DNA of 38,480 bases from an uncultured Clostridium sp. (GTDB lineage Bacteria; Bacillota; Clostridia; Clostridiales; Clostridiaceae): the NCBI RefSeq assembly GCF_947072515.1, contig NZ_CAMTIG010000034.1:1-38480 (forward strand). Direction: 5' to 3'. Position 1 is the first letter of the stretch. Every line of letters starts with the position of its first letter. The position numbers and the translations under genes were made by a program. The notes under the pieces were generated by a model. That model saw only the letters and a list, made by a program, of their open reading frames with translations. It did not search any database and was not told where the DNA came from. Shown here one piece after another: positions 22,543 through 31,230 of this stretch.

Positions 22543-23223
22543 ATGAAAAAAATATTAGTAATCGTAACTAACACATCAAAATATGACACAATCGAAAGAC
22601 CTACAGGACTTTGGCTTGGTGAAGCAGTTCACTTTGTAGATGTTATGGAAAAAGCAGGTTTTGCAATTGATTATGCAAGTCCACAAGGAGGATATACTCC
22701 AATTGATCCTCATAGCTTAACTCAAGACATGATGACTGAATTAGATTGGAAATACTACCAAGATCATAGCTTCATGAATAAATTAGGAAACACTCTTGCT
22801 ATAAAAGATGTTAACCCTTCAGACTATGCAGCTATCTACTACACTGGTGGACACGGAGTTGTTTGGGATTTCCCTAACGATGTTAAATTACAAGAAGTTG
22901 CTTCTAAAATCTATGCTAACGGTGGAGTTATATCATCAGTTTGTCACGGTGTAGCTGGATTATTAAACATTAAAGATGCAGATGGAAACATATTAATTGC
23001 TGGTAAAAAAATAACTGGATTCTCAAACAGTGAAGAACAAGCTGTACAATTAGATAAATTTGTACCTTTCTCAACTGAAGATGAAGTTGTAAACAGAAAA
23101 GCTAACTATGTAAAAGGTGATGACTGGGGAGTTTTCGCTGTAACTGATAACCGTTTTGTTACAGGACAAAATCCTGCTTCAGGAGCTGCTGTTGCAACTC
23201 AACTTATCGAATTATTAAAATAA
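22543..23223 (+). CDS. DJ-1/PfpI-superfamily protein, Hsp31-like glyoxalase III
   Basis: 226 residues, the only clear plus-strand gene. Active-site residues of Hsp31-type proteins are seen: E27 (GLWLGEAVH), nucleophile C134 and H135 in SVCHG, plus YYTGGHGVVWDFP before them and DNRFVTGQNPASG near the C-terminus. In yeast Hsp31 and relatives this set converts methylglyoxal to lactate without glutathione. The divergent MerR/NmlR regulator and its aldehyde-type Cys support this. Codon use is a little richer in C-ending codons than neighbours, a sign of high expression. AGGAGG precedes the ATG; a strong terminator follows. Confidence 0.92.
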   Translation: MKKILVIVTNTSKYDTIERPTGLWLGEAVHFVDVMEKAGFAIDYASPQGGYTPIDPHSLTQDMMTELDWKYYQDHSFMNKLGNTLAIKDVNPSDYAAIYYTGGHGVVWDFPNDVKLQEVASKIYANGGVISSVCHGVAGLLNIKDADGNILIAGKKITGFSNSEEQAVQLDKFVPFSTEDEVVNRKANYVKGDDWGVFAVTDNRFVTGQNPASGAAVATQLIELLK

Positions 23224-23246
23224 TATATTTATCCGAAAAATCTCAA

Positions 23247-23277
23247 AGCAGAGCATTATAATGCTCTGCTTTTTTTA
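23247..23277 (+). terminator. Intrinsic terminator of the DJ-1 gene
   Basis: AGCAGAGCATTA / TAATGCTCTGCT, a perfect 12-bp inverted repeat, followed by seven Ts. It touches the end of the convergent gene. Confidence 0.93.
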
Positions 23278-23946
23278 TAAAGTTTCTATTTCTACATCCA
23301 TTGCTTTACCTATATTTCTATATATTATCGCCTCTAAAACCTTTTTTAAATCTTCTACTTTTAATTCTTTTATTTCTTTGCTTATAAATAATAATTCATT
23401 TACCTTAAATTCTCCAAAACTCTTGTCATCATATACATTATGAAACTTCTTTTTATATTCGGTCATTTTTTTCTCATACTTTTTAAATGATCCTATATTC
23501 TCTAATCCTCTCACAACATTCAATCTGTCTTTAGCCTTATTTGGCTTTATTTTTATCATTAATAATTCCTTATTAGTTTTTGAATGCCTATTATTGCTAA
23601 GAACTAATATATTTAAATCATTTATTACCCTTAAATTCTTTTTATCAATATATTTTTCATTATATATTCCAACTTCATCTCGTACCCCTAGAAGCTGTAA
23701 TATTTGCTCTGTCATACTTGGCTTACTTCCTCTGTATCCACAATTAGTATCAAACCAAACTTCATTTCCCTCATCATCAAAGGCTATAAAATTATAATAA
23801 TATTTTTCTATTCCAAAATCTTCATAATAATCTGTTTTTTCACTATTAAATATTTTAATCTTTTCTATATTTCCAATTTTATTTATAATATTTTTTGCAA
23901 ACTCTAAAGAACCATTTCCACCTACTTTTCCTGATATAAAACGCAT
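23275..23946 (-). CDS. Protein of unknown function
   Basis: 223 residues, soluble, with no signal peptide. I do not recognise a family. It starts MRFISGKVGGNGSLEFAKNII, has an aromatic patch (EDFGIEKYYYNFIAFDDEGNEVWFDTNCGYRGSKPSMTE split over about 43-80), and a Lys-rich C-terminal half. GSKPSMTEQIL with a nearby Gly-Tyr-Arg might bind a nucleotide or nucleic acid, but I cannot support that. A longer frame begins at 24018, but its first 24 residues overlap the terminator of the histidine kinase gene and have no ribosome binding site; AGAGGGGGG lies before the ATG at 23944-23946. Convergent with the DJ-1 gene. Confidence 0.72.
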   Translation of the reverse strand: MRFISGKVGGNGSLEFAKNIINKIGNIEKIKIFNSEKTDYYEDFGIEKYYYNFIAFDDEGNEVWFDTNCGYRGSKPSMTEQILQLLGVRDEVGIYNEKYIDKKNLRVINDLNILVLSNNRHSKTNKELLMIKIKPNKAKDRLNVVRGLENIGSFKKYEKKMTEYKKKFHNVYDDKSFGEFKVNELLFISKEIKELKVEDLKKVLEAIIYRNIGKAMDVEIETL

Positions 23947-24007
23947 ATTATCCCCCCTCTTAGTAAATTTTATTTTTAACTTCTTCTTTTTATTCCCTAT
24001 AAATATA

Positions 24008-24046
24008 AAAAAAGCCAAAAACTCATTTAAAGTTTTCAGCTTTTTT
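24008..24046 (-). terminator. Terminator after the histidine kinase gene
   Basis: AAAAAAGC / GCTTTTTT with an inner AAAACT / AGTTTT stem separated by a CA/CA mismatch; two bases past the stop. Confidence 0.82.
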
Positions 24047-24047
24047 C

Positions 24048-25295
24048 TTATACTGTTTTTAAAAATTTTATATAGAATGTTGTTCCTTTTCCAACTTCAC
24101 TCTCTAAAGTAATGTCTCCATTATTTTTTCTAATAATAGTTCTACTTAAGCAAAGTCCAATACCAATACTAGCTGGATTTACAGAATTTTCGCCCTTATA
24201 AAATCTTTTAAATATATTTTTAAATTCTTCTTTTGGTATTCCCTCACCTGTATCTTTAATCCAAATTATTATTGATATCTCAGTCTCCTCTATTCCGATT
24301 TCTATAGTGCCTCCATCTGATGTATGCTCTATAGCATTTTTTATAATATTGCTAATGGCTTCCGCAACCCAATTTTTATCATGATTATACAATACATCTT
24401 TATTATTATTAAAAATGATTTTTTGATGTTTTTCTTTTGCTTTTATTTTTAGTGGATTTATAGCTTCTTCAATAGTATTATTTAATGGTGTTTTTTCTTT
24501 GTTGTATGTAACCACATTACTTTCTAATCTAGCATATTTTAATAAAGTTAGAACTAACCATTCCATTCTTTCTAATTGCTCTTTCGATGAGTAAATAAAA
24601 GTATCTAAATCCTCTTCTTCCATATTTCTATGATCTTGCAATATATCTGTATACATTGATAAAGCAGTTATTGGTGTTTTTAATTGATGTGTTATATCAT
24701 TTATTATATTTTTCAAATTTATTTTTTCATCATGTAATATTTTTATACTTTGTTGTATTCTATCTTCCATAATATTAAACTTATGAAATAATTTATCTAA
24801 TACGCCTTCTCTACTGGCTGCTTGCCTATTATGAGTTCTATCAAATTTATTTTCTATAATTTCATCTGCCTTCCGAGCCAAATACTGTATGTCTATAAAT
24901 AATGGTCGCAAAATTACTAATACTCCAATAATTGATATTATCATTAAAGTTGCTATTGCTATAATTGATATTTTTAATCCTATTGTATTTTTAAATATTG
25001 GATTTTCTAAATATTGTAACTCTGTATTATATGAGTATTGGTCTAATATTTTTTTACCATTTTCATAATCTCCATTTTGCTTTCCTGTGATGATTGGAAT
25101 TATTTCCTCTGCCAAAACTGGATTCTTACCATTTATATATCCTACAATAGCTGTACTTTGTTTAATATAGCCTGTATTAATCTGCATTAAATCTATATTT
25201 ATTATTAATTGTGTTATTATTCCTGCCGCTATAAACATAATAATTATAAAAATACTTAAACGTATTCTTTCATCCTTACATATGGAAGCTCTCAT
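24048..25295 (-). CDS. Sensor histidine kinase
   Basis: 415 residues. Two membrane helices (about 12-34 and 108-130) enclose a sensor loop of some 75 residues outside the cell, longer than in the intramembrane-sensing BceS type. H203 in the H-box (ITHQLKTP) is the phosphorylation site; the N-box IIKNAIEHT, G1 IKDTGEGIP and G2 GIGLCLSR complete the HATPase domain. Its start overlaps the response regulator stop by one base (TAATG). It is last in a run of ABC ATPase, permease, regulator, kinase; such clusters respond to cell-wall-active peptides, with the transporter often taking part in sensing. Confidence 0.92.
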   Translation of the reverse strand: MRASICKDERIRLSIFIIIMFIAAGIITQLIINIDLMQINTGYIKQSTAIVGYINGKNPVLAEEIIPIITGKQNGDYENGKKILDQYSYNTELQYLENPIFKNTIGLKISIIAIATLMIISIIGVLVILRPLFIDIQYLARKADEIIENKFDRTHNRQAASREGVLDKLFHKFNIMEDRIQQSIKILHDEKINLKNIINDITHQLKTPITALSMYTDILQDHRNMEEEDLDTFIYSSKEQLERMEWLVLTLLKYARLESNVVTYNKEKTPLNNTIEEAINPLKIKAKEKHQKIIFNNNKDVLYNHDKNWVAEAISNIIKNAIEHTSDGGTIEIGIEETEISIIIWIKDTGEGIPKEEFKNIFKRFYKGENSVNPASIGIGLCLSRTIIRKNNGDITLESEVGKGTTFYIKFLKTV

Positions 25296-25987
25296 TATTT
25301 TCTCACCACCCTAGATGTCCATTTATATCCCACTCCTCTAACTGTTACTATATATTTAGGATTACTACTATCATCCTCTACTTTTTCTCTCAATCTTTTC
25401 ATATACACACTTAAAGTATTCGCATCTATAAAATCTCCTTCTATATCCCATAACTTTTCAAGAATAACACTTCTTTTTAAGACATTTGGTGAGTTTTCCA
25501 TAAGCATGTATAATAGCTTATACTCATTTAAAGTTAAACTTATTTCTATTCCTTTTTTCTTTACTATATGTGCCAGTGAGTCCATCTCAATTTCACCACT
25601 TATAAAGAGATTACTTTCTTTTTTTATATTTCCTTTCCGTCTCATGACAGCATTTATTCTTGCTACTAAGCTTCTTATTTTTACTGGCTTAGTCACATAA
25701 TCATCTGCCCCTAAATCTAACCCTAAAATAACATTTTCTTCTTGATCACAGGCCGTCATAAAGATAATTGGAATATCATTATCCTTTTCTCTAATTTCAC
25801 TACATAATTCATATCCATCACCGTCTGGTAACATTAAATCTAATAATATTAATCCTATTGATCTATCTATTAACTCTCTTGCCATTTTTAAGTTTATTGC
25901 GTGTATAACTTCAAATCCTTCTTTTTTCAAACTATAAATAACAGCTAAGGCAACTGCTCTATCATCTTCTACTAATAAAATTTTCAT
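25295..25987 (-). CDS. OmpR-family response regulator
   Basis: 230 residues. The receiver domain has the acidic pair near the N-terminus (VEDD), phosphoacceptor D50 (LLDLMLPDGDG) and the conserved Lys in VTKPV. The winged-helix DNA-binding domain spans about 130-228 (SLTLNEYKLLYMLMENSPNV ... TVRGVGYKW). It begins directly after the permease stop (no gap) and overlaps the kinase by one base, so the four genes are surely co-translated. Likely target sites are direct repeats TGTAAGAT spaced by 11 bases at 29977-29995 and a similar pair at 18530-18548. Confidence 0.93.
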   Translation of the reverse strand: MKILLVEDDRAVALAVIYSLKKEGFEVIHAINLKMARELIDRSIGLILLDLMLPDGDGYELCSEIREKDNDIPIIFMTACDQEENVILGLDLGADDYVTKPVKIRSLVARINAVMRRKGNIKKESNLFISGEIEMDSLAHIVKKKGIEISLTLNEYKLLYMLMENSPNVLKRSVILEKLWDIEGDFIDANTLSVYMKRLREKVEDDSSNPKYIVTVRGVGYKWTSRVVRK

Positions 25988-28336
25988 TTATAATTCCTCC
26001 CCTTGCTTACTTATTTTAGCTAGATTTTTAAAATCTAAATCTTTAATCCCCAATAATTTTCCAATAATAATAATTGGTAATAATAATATTATTATTATTA
26101 AAATAGCCCAATATGGTGGTACTACTCCTGACATACTTCCTTTAGTAGAGTAATAAATAAACTGTATCGTAATTCCTATAATTGAAATTATTCCTCCACA
26201 AATACTAGCATTTTTCCATAATAGTAAACTTTCCATTATTAATATTTTCTTTAATCTTTTTCTTTCCATTCCTAAAAGCAGCATTGTGGCGAATTCTTTT
26301 TTTCTATTTTCAGCTAATATATACTCATTATTTATTATGTTTACTATTATAATCATGATTATCGTTATAATACCTAGGTATCCCAATAGCAAACTTGTTT
26401 TAAAGAAAAATACATTTTGTTGACCTTTTTCTATTTTATCTGTAAATAGCATTCCATTTTTTAATGCCTCATTTTTTATATTAAAATAATTTAATTCACT
26501 TATATTAGATATGTTAATAATTATAGCTACTCTATCTAAATTATTTTCAAAAAGTTGTTCATGATTTTTTACTGTATCTAAAGATATTAATATTCTTAAC
26601 TGCCTATTATCTGCCTTCTTATCGTATTCCTTTAAATTTTCAGTTTTTATTGAACCAATAACATTTAAAGTCATTTCATTATTTTTTCCTTTTAAATTAA
26701 TTTTTCCATTTTTATTTAATCCATAAGTCATACTATAATTATTTTTCATCAAAATTGCTGTATTTATTGAATCCATATCACTCTCTTTTATTTTATCTTT
26801 TAAATTTTTAAATCTTTTAGGATTACAAATTATAAGTTGTGCATCTTTATTATTTTTTGTTTCCTGATTTCCTTTTCCTAATATTAAATCTTTCCCATCA
26901 CTTTCTTCACCTAAAACTTTAAGATTTATTATTCCAGAACCTCTCATAGACTTAACACCAGGTATTTTGCTTATATATTGAATGACTTTACTTGATTGCT
27001 CTAGTCCATCTCTATCGTAACTTCTCGTTAATACTATTTCTTTTTTCTCATTCATTTTATTATTTTTTATAGATAAATAATAAAGTGACGTACTTAAAGA
27101 AAATAATATTACTATTAAACTTACTCCTAAAAAAACTACTCTTCTATGATTTTTATTTATTTTAACTACTCTATTAGCTAAAAAATAATCATAGCTTTTC
27201 TTTGCAACCCCTCTTTTAGATAATTTTAATTTTCCTTTTTCTTGCGTTAAACTTTCAACAATATTTTTCTTATATATAGGTAATTTGTATATAGATATTA
27301 ATAATGATATTCCAGTTAATATAACTATCTGAAGAAATATTATATTAAAGCCCCTCATTTTAATATCTTCCGTTATTCCTCCAAGCCCCCTGGATATCTT
27401 CATAATTACAGGTGCTATTGAAAATCTAAAAACTATTAATCCTAAAATACTTCCAACAATACTCGTATATATTAAAAGCTTATAATTTCTTTTAAATGTC
27501 ATATACATAATTTTTTCTCTTGTACATCCAATATATCTTAAGATTATTAAATCACGTTTATTTTCACGGACTCTTAAATTTAAAGTACAATATATTAAAT
27601 AAATACAAAAAATATTTACTACTATATCTATAATATAAAGTACATTTCCTTCCTTATTATAGTCAGTAATAGCTTTATTATAAGATATATTAGCATCTGG
27701 GTTGTATCTCTTTACAGTTTCTACAAATTTTTCTTTCTTTCTATTATTTTTTAGTTGTATTAATAAATAATCCTTATCGTCTTTTACATCATTAATATTA
27801 TTTGTTGTCATTCCTTCTATATTAGGTTGTTCAGAATGAAATATTGTATAACTTCCAACAATTTTATATTTGTCCCCATTAACTACTATATAATCACCTA
27901 TTTTTTTATTAAATATTTTTTCTGCTCGCTCTGTTATCATTATCTCATTTTTTCCTAATGGATATTTACCTGATAATAAATCTATTCTTTTATTTACAAG
28001 CTTCTCCATTGAAGTTTCATCAAGTGAAAATAAATTTATTTTTTCTTTTTCCCCTTCAACAGTGCTATTCTCAACATTTTTAATTCTTCCTGAAGTTTTT
28101 ACTTGTACATTATTTTCTATAGTATCAAATTTATTGTACTTTAAGCCACTTATAACAACTGTATAACTTCCACTTCTCTTATAAGCATTTTCTTTGAGTA
28201 TATTATTAAATAAGCATAAAGTTCCAACTAAAGATACAAATAGAATATATGTTAAAATTATTCCAAAATTAGCATATATATTTTTTCTTTTACTCTTATT
28301 TGAGTTTTTGTTTATTATTTTTGTGTAACTCTCCAT
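25988..28336 (-). CDS. Large FtsX-family ABC permease (peptide-resistance type)
   Basis: 782 residues. N-terminal membrane helix (about 25-50), an extracellular domain (about 55-225), a three-helix FtsX unit (about 230-355), a further helix near 400, a second extracellular domain (about 430-640) and three C-terminal helices: the duplicated FtsX plan of long permeases in lantibiotic/bacitracin resistance. Start choice: AGGAG lies 9 bases before ATG at 28334-28336; a TTG three codons earlier abuts the site. The gene begins 12 bases after the ATPase stop and ends directly at the response regulator start. Substrate unknown. Confidence 0.88.
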   Translation of the reverse strand: MESYTKIINKNSNKSKRKNIYANFGIILTYILFVSLVGTLCLFNNILKENAYKRSGSYTVVISGLKYNKFDTIENNVQVKTSGRIKNVENSTVEGEKEKINLFSLDETSMEKLVNKRIDLLSGKYPLGKNEIMITERAEKIFNKKIGDYIVVNGDKYKIVGSYTIFHSEQPNIEGMTTNNINDVKDDKDYLLIQLKNNRKKEKFVETVKRYNPDANISYNKAITDYNKEGNVLYIIDIVVNIFCIYLIYCTLNLRVRENKRDLIILRYIGCTREKIMYMTFKRNYKLLIYTSIVGSILGLIVFRFSIAPVIMKISRGLGGITEDIKMRGFNIIFLQIVILTGISLLISIYKLPIYKKNIVESLTQEKGKLKLSKRGVAKKSYDYFLANRVVKINKNHRRVVFLGVSLIVILFSLSTSLYYLSIKNNKMNEKKEIVLTRSYDRDGLEQSSKVIQYISKIPGVKSMRGSGIINLKVLGEESDGKDLILGKGNQETKNNKDAQLIICNPKRFKNLKDKIKESDMDSINTAILMKNNYSMTYGLNKNGKINLKGKNNEMTLNVIGSIKTENLKEYDKKADNRQLRILISLDTVKNHEQLFENNLDRVAIIINISNISELNYFNIKNEALKNGMLFTDKIEKGQQNVFFFKTSLLLGYLGIITIIMIIIVNIINNEYILAENRKKEFATMLLLGMERKRLKKILIMESLLLWKNASICGGIISIIGITIQFIYYSTKGSMSGVVPPYWAILIIIILLLPIIIIGKLLGIKDLDFKNLAKISKQGEEL

Positions 28337-28348
28337 GAAGCTCAACTC

Positions 28349-29017
28349 CTAATTGCCTACTATTTTTCCATCCTTAAGCTTAATTATTCTATCTGCTTCT
28401 AATGCAATTTTTTCATCATGTGTAATTATAATTAAAGTTTGATTATATTTTCTTGCAGAGTATTTTAAAAGTTCTATAACTTCCACTGAATTTTTTGAAT
28501 CTAAATTTCCTGTTGGCTCATCTGCTAAAATTATTTCAGGTTTATTACTCAATGCTCTTCCTATTGCTACTCTCTGCTTTTCTCCACCTGACAACTCCTC
28601 AGGTAATTTGTTCTTCTTTCTTTCTAAATTTAAGGACTTTAATAATTCTTTTTTAAAATCTTTATCTAACTTTTCCTCATCTAGTAATACAGGCATTTCT
28701 ATATTTTCTTCAACTGTTAATGCTGAAATTAAATTGAAGTTTTGAAATACAAATCCAACCTTTCTTAATCTATATAATGTTAATTCTCTTTCATTTAGCT
28801 TTGTAATATTTATATTATCTACCAATATTTCACCTTTATCTAAACTATCTACTCCCCCAATTATATTTAAAAGAGTAGATTTTCCTGAACCTGAAGCTCC
28901 AATAATTGCTATAAACTCTCCTTTTGAAATAGTTAAATTTATATCTTTTAATGCATCTACTCTTTCTGCCCCTTTACCATATACTTTTGATAAATTTTTT
29001 ATTTCTATAAATTTCAT
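28349..29017 (-). CDS. MacB/BceA-type ABC ATPase
   Basis: 222 residues with Walker A GASGSGKST (about 39-47), Q-loop FVFQNFNLISALT, signature LSGGEKQRVAIGRA, Walker B IILADEPTGNLD and switch His ITHDE. Partner of the long FtsX-type permease directly downstream. AAAGGAAG precedes the ATG. A 32-bp palindrome (29072-29103) separates it from the preceding membrane-protein gene, so it may have its own weak promoter or depend on read-through. Confidence 0.93.
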   Translation of the reverse strand: MKFIEIKNLSKVYGKGAERVDALKDINLTISKGEFIAIIGASGSGKSTLLNIIGGVDSLDKGEILVDNINITKLNERELTLYRLRKVGFVFQNFNLISALTVEENIEMPVLLDEEKLDKDFKKELLKSLNLERKKNKLPEELSGGEKQRVAIGRALSNKPEIILADEPTGNLDSKNSVEVIELLKYSARKYNQTLIIITHDEKIALEADRIIKLKDGKIVGN

Positions 29018-29071
29018 TTTATCTTCCTTTCTTTTTATAAAATAAAATATTCTGATTTATCCATATACTAA

Positions 29072-29103
29072 AATAAAGTATGAGAAATTTCTCATACTTT
29101 ATT
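29072..29103 (-). terminator. Perfect 32-bp palindrome between membrane-protein gene and ABC ATPase
   Basis: AATAAAGTATGAGAAA followed at once by its reverse complement. The minus-strand tail TTTATTTTAG supports a terminator or attenuator. With no loop bases it could also be a protein-binding site. Confidence 0.68.
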
Positions 29104-29152
29104 CCTTTAATATACCTTACTTTAATCCATTCTCCTAATAAGCTTTTCATTT

Positions 29153-29893
29153 TTAATAGTATTTTTTAGCTAATACCTTCTTCATAAAATCTGCTATTAT
29201 TGTACATGTTACTATTACTCCAAAAATCATAATTCCTATTTTAAAAATTTCATCTGAATTTAAATTTATAATTTTAGTTTCATCTTCCATTATTGGTTTT
29301 CCTTGTTCTAAGCTAGTCCAATAATTCTTTATTTCAGTAGCTCTCTCTTTTTTTCCTAATATAAAATTCTTTTTATATTCATTATACTCTTTCTCTAAAT
29401 TTTTTTTCACTTCTAATTCTTCAATATCTTTCATTATTATTGTATTTTCTTTTGCTAATTCTATAATGTTATTTAAAGCTCTATTTTGCCATCCTGCCTC
29501 ATTTTCAATTATTTCATTATTCAATCTATATTCTAAAACTCTTATTTTAACATTATTATATTCTATTTCATTATCAATTTTCATTAATTCATTTCTTTCT
29601 TTTTCTTTAAGTGCAATATTATACTTTTCATATAATGATTTTTGATTTTCTTTTAAGCTTACAAGATCTGCTTGTACATTTTTTTTCCAACTCTCTAAAT
29701 TAATTTCCTTTTCATCTAAATTACTACTATTTGCTGCAACTAATATTTCTTTTCTCTTTGCTTTATCTTGTATGTTTATTGTCATAGGTATTAAAATAGG
29801 GATCATTGAACTAATTACTATCATTACTATTAACTTTTTCATATTTAAAAAATCAAATTCTCTTTTTTTCTGTAATTCTACAAATTTCCTCAT
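29153..29893 (-). CDS. Two-pass membrane protein resembling the N-terminal half of an ABC-2 permease
   Basis: 246 residues: a membrane helix near 18-40, a long charged and coiled-coil-like extracellular region (about 45-205) and a C-terminal helix (about 213-235) followed by KKVLAKKYY. The stretch VRVLEYRLNNEI-type repeat (IRVLEYRLNNEIIENEAGWQ) is like the loop between the first two helices of ABC-2 transporters in clostridia, which then continue with five more helices; these are missing, so it is either a truncated permease or a distinct short protein. GGGAG precedes the ATG. The promoter upstream carries the direct repeats likely bound by the response regulator, which ties it to this resistance cluster. 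Confidence 0.7.
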   Translation of the reverse strand: MRKFVELQKKREFDFLNMKKLIVMIVISSMIPILIPMTINIQDKAKRKEILVAANSSNLDEKEINLESWKKNVQADLVSLKENQKSLYEKYNIALKEKERNELMKIDNEIEYNNVKIRVLEYRLNNEIIENEAGWQNRALNNIIELAKENTIIMKDIEELEVKKNLEKEYNEYKKNFILGKKERATEIKNYWTSLEQGKPIMEDETKIINLNSDEIFKIGIMIFGVIVTCTIIADFMKKVLAKKYY

Positions 29894-29940
29894 ATTTTAT
29901 CTCCCATCTTAAGTTTATTTTGCTAATATTTATTAATTAC

Positions 29941-29995
29941 AGTATAAATTTCTAAACTTACATTTAAGTTATTAGAATCTTACAATCATCTTACA
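29941..29995 (-). promoter_or_regulatory. Predicted response-regulator-dependent promoter
   Basis: TGTAAGAT occurs at 29988-29995 and 29977-29984 (minus strand), 11 bases apart and so on one DNA face; after 30 bases comes TATACT (29941-29946) as -10. No -35 hexamer is present, as expected for an activator-dependent promoter. Confidence 0.6.
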
Positions 29996-30075
29996 GTTCA
30001 TGTTTTTTTATAATTATCTTCAAAATTTATTAAAATTTGAAACTTTTTGCTCACTTTTTCGACAAAATATTACAT

Positions 30076-30117
30076 AAAAAAATATCTATGAAATTTTTAT
30101 TTCATAGATATTTTTTT
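30076..30117 (-). terminator. Strong terminator after hsmA
   Basis: AAAAAAATATCTATGAAA / TTTCATAGATATTTTTTT with a 6-base loop; it starts nine bases past the stop codon. Confidence 0.88.
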
Positions 30118-30125
30118 ATATTTTA

Positions 30126-30521
30126 TTATGCTTGCATTCCAATATACATTCCTACGAAATAAGGAATTAACCAAATAATCCATACTACAATACTAAACTT
30201 ATGGAATACTTTTTTAGCTCTTTCACTACCTTTGTTATATACCCAAGTTGCCCAAACTGCATGAATAAGCATTAAAATAATCGCAAGCATTCCTGTTGTT
30301 TGGTGAATCATTAATTCAGCTGGTGTTGTTACTTTATCAGTTCCTGATGCTGCAATTCTTGACATTGTAGTAGTTCCTAAAGTATCACAAACTAGCCCTA
30401 TCCAAAATATAATTACGTGTTTTTTCTTTAAAGTTTTTGATAAAAATTCTCCCCAAACTCCAATAGTATAAAATACTAATGCTAGTGAAATAAAAATAAT
30501 TGCTGGTATTAATAGTTTCAT
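30126..30521 (-). CDS. hsmA: HsmA-like heme-associated membrane protein
   Basis: 131 residues with four membrane helices (about 4-25, 37-55, 72-95, 105-127). It matches the HsmA (TIGR03987) family: FYTIGVWGEF, GLVCDTLGTTTMSRIA and IHQTTGMLAIILMLIHAVWATWVY. His residues in the third helix (H73, H87 region) could bind heme. In Clostridioides difficile HsmA is induced by heme through the MarR regulator HsmR and protects against heme and oxidants. Here the start overlaps the MarR gene by four bases (ATGA), the same two-gene arrangement. Confidence 0.85.
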   Translation of the reverse strand: MKLLIPAIIFISLALVFYTIGVWGEFLSKTLKKKHVIIFWIGLVCDTLGTTTMSRIAASGTDKVTTPAELMIHQTTGMLAIILMLIHAVWATWVYNKGSERAKKVFHKFSIVVWIIWLIPYFVGMYIGMQA

Positions 30522-30967
30522 AATTGTCCACTCTCCTTAATCTTTTGTGAAATTTCTTCTAATATTGTTTTGAATTCATCTAATTTTGATGATTCAATAT
30601 TAATAAAAACTTTTTCATATGCTTCATTAAAATATTTCATTACCTCTTTAGCTAATATCTTTCCCTCTTCAGTAAATGAAATGTATGTGTTTCTTTTATC
30701 CTCTAAATTTTTTCTTTTTATTATGTACCCTTGTTTATCCATTCTATTTAAAATTCCTGATACAGTACCTTTTGTTAATCCCATAGCTTCACAAATTTCT
30801 GAAACTGTCATTTCTCTTTTATGACCTAAGTATCTCATTATATTCATTTGCTGTGGTGTTAAATCAAACTTTTTTAATTGTTTTAATACTGAACTATATA
30901 TTGTGGAGTCTATATCTTTAATAAGAATGGCAATATCAAAGCTTTTATTAATATTGTTTTGATGCAA
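30518..30967 (-). CDS. hsmR: HsmR-like MarR-family regulator
   Basis: 149 residues. Winged helix MTVSEICEAMGLTKGTVSGILNRMDKQGYI with the wing RKNLEDKRNTYISFTEEG, typical MarR. In C. difficile the homologous HsmR senses heme and de-represses hsmRA. Start: an in-frame ATG at 30995-30997 has no ribosome binding site and lies inside an operator palindrome; AAGGAAGTG lies 6 bases before TTG at 30965-30967, so I take the TTG. Two related palindromes upstream (30986-30999 and 31018-31037) mark autoregulation. It overlaps hsmA by four bases. Confidence 0.85.
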   Translation of the reverse strand: MHQNNINKSFDIAILIKDIDSTIYSSVLKQLKKFDLTPQQMNIMRYLGHKREMTVSEICEAMGLTKGTVSGILNRMDKQGYIIKRKNLEDKRNTYISFTEEGKILAKEVMKYFNEAYEKVFINIESSKLDEFKTILEEISQKIKESGQL

Positions 30968-30985
30968 AATATTCACTTCCTTTTG

Positions 30986-30999
30986 GTTTGCATGCAAAC
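30986..30999. promoter_or_regulatory. MarR-type operator 1 of hsmRA
   Basis: GTTTGCATGCAAAC, a perfect 14-bp palindrome, lying between promoter and ribosome binding site. Confidence 0.75.
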
Positions 31000-31017
31000 T
31001 ATCTAGTAAAAATAAAT

Positions 31018-31071
31018 ATAGTTTGTATGCAAACTATATTTATATAATATCATCTTTAATAATTTTGTCAA
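31018..31071 (-). promoter_or_regulatory. hsmRA promoter with operator 2
   Basis: TTGACA (31066-31071), 16-base spacer, TATTAT (31044-31049) on the minus strand. Operator ATAGTTTGTATGCAAACTAT (31018-31037), a 20-bp near-perfect palindrome with the same core as operator 1, covers the start site, so a bound repressor would block transcription. Confidence 0.75.
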
Positions 31072-31230
31072 CCTAGATTTTTTCTTTAATTTTAGTTTAG
31101 ATAACTATCTATTTCTGCTTATTTTACTCTTATAATAATAAATTATTTTTTTATTAATTTGCTATTTTTTGTTTTAAATAAATATTATTTCTATATCCTT
31201 ATTTTTTCATTTTTTGTTTCATAATTCTTC

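Noticed and set aside
23947..24018. 24-codon N-terminal extension of the 223-residue unknown protein
   Set aside because: It overlaps the histidine kinase terminator and lacks a ribosome binding site, while a strong one precedes the later ATG.
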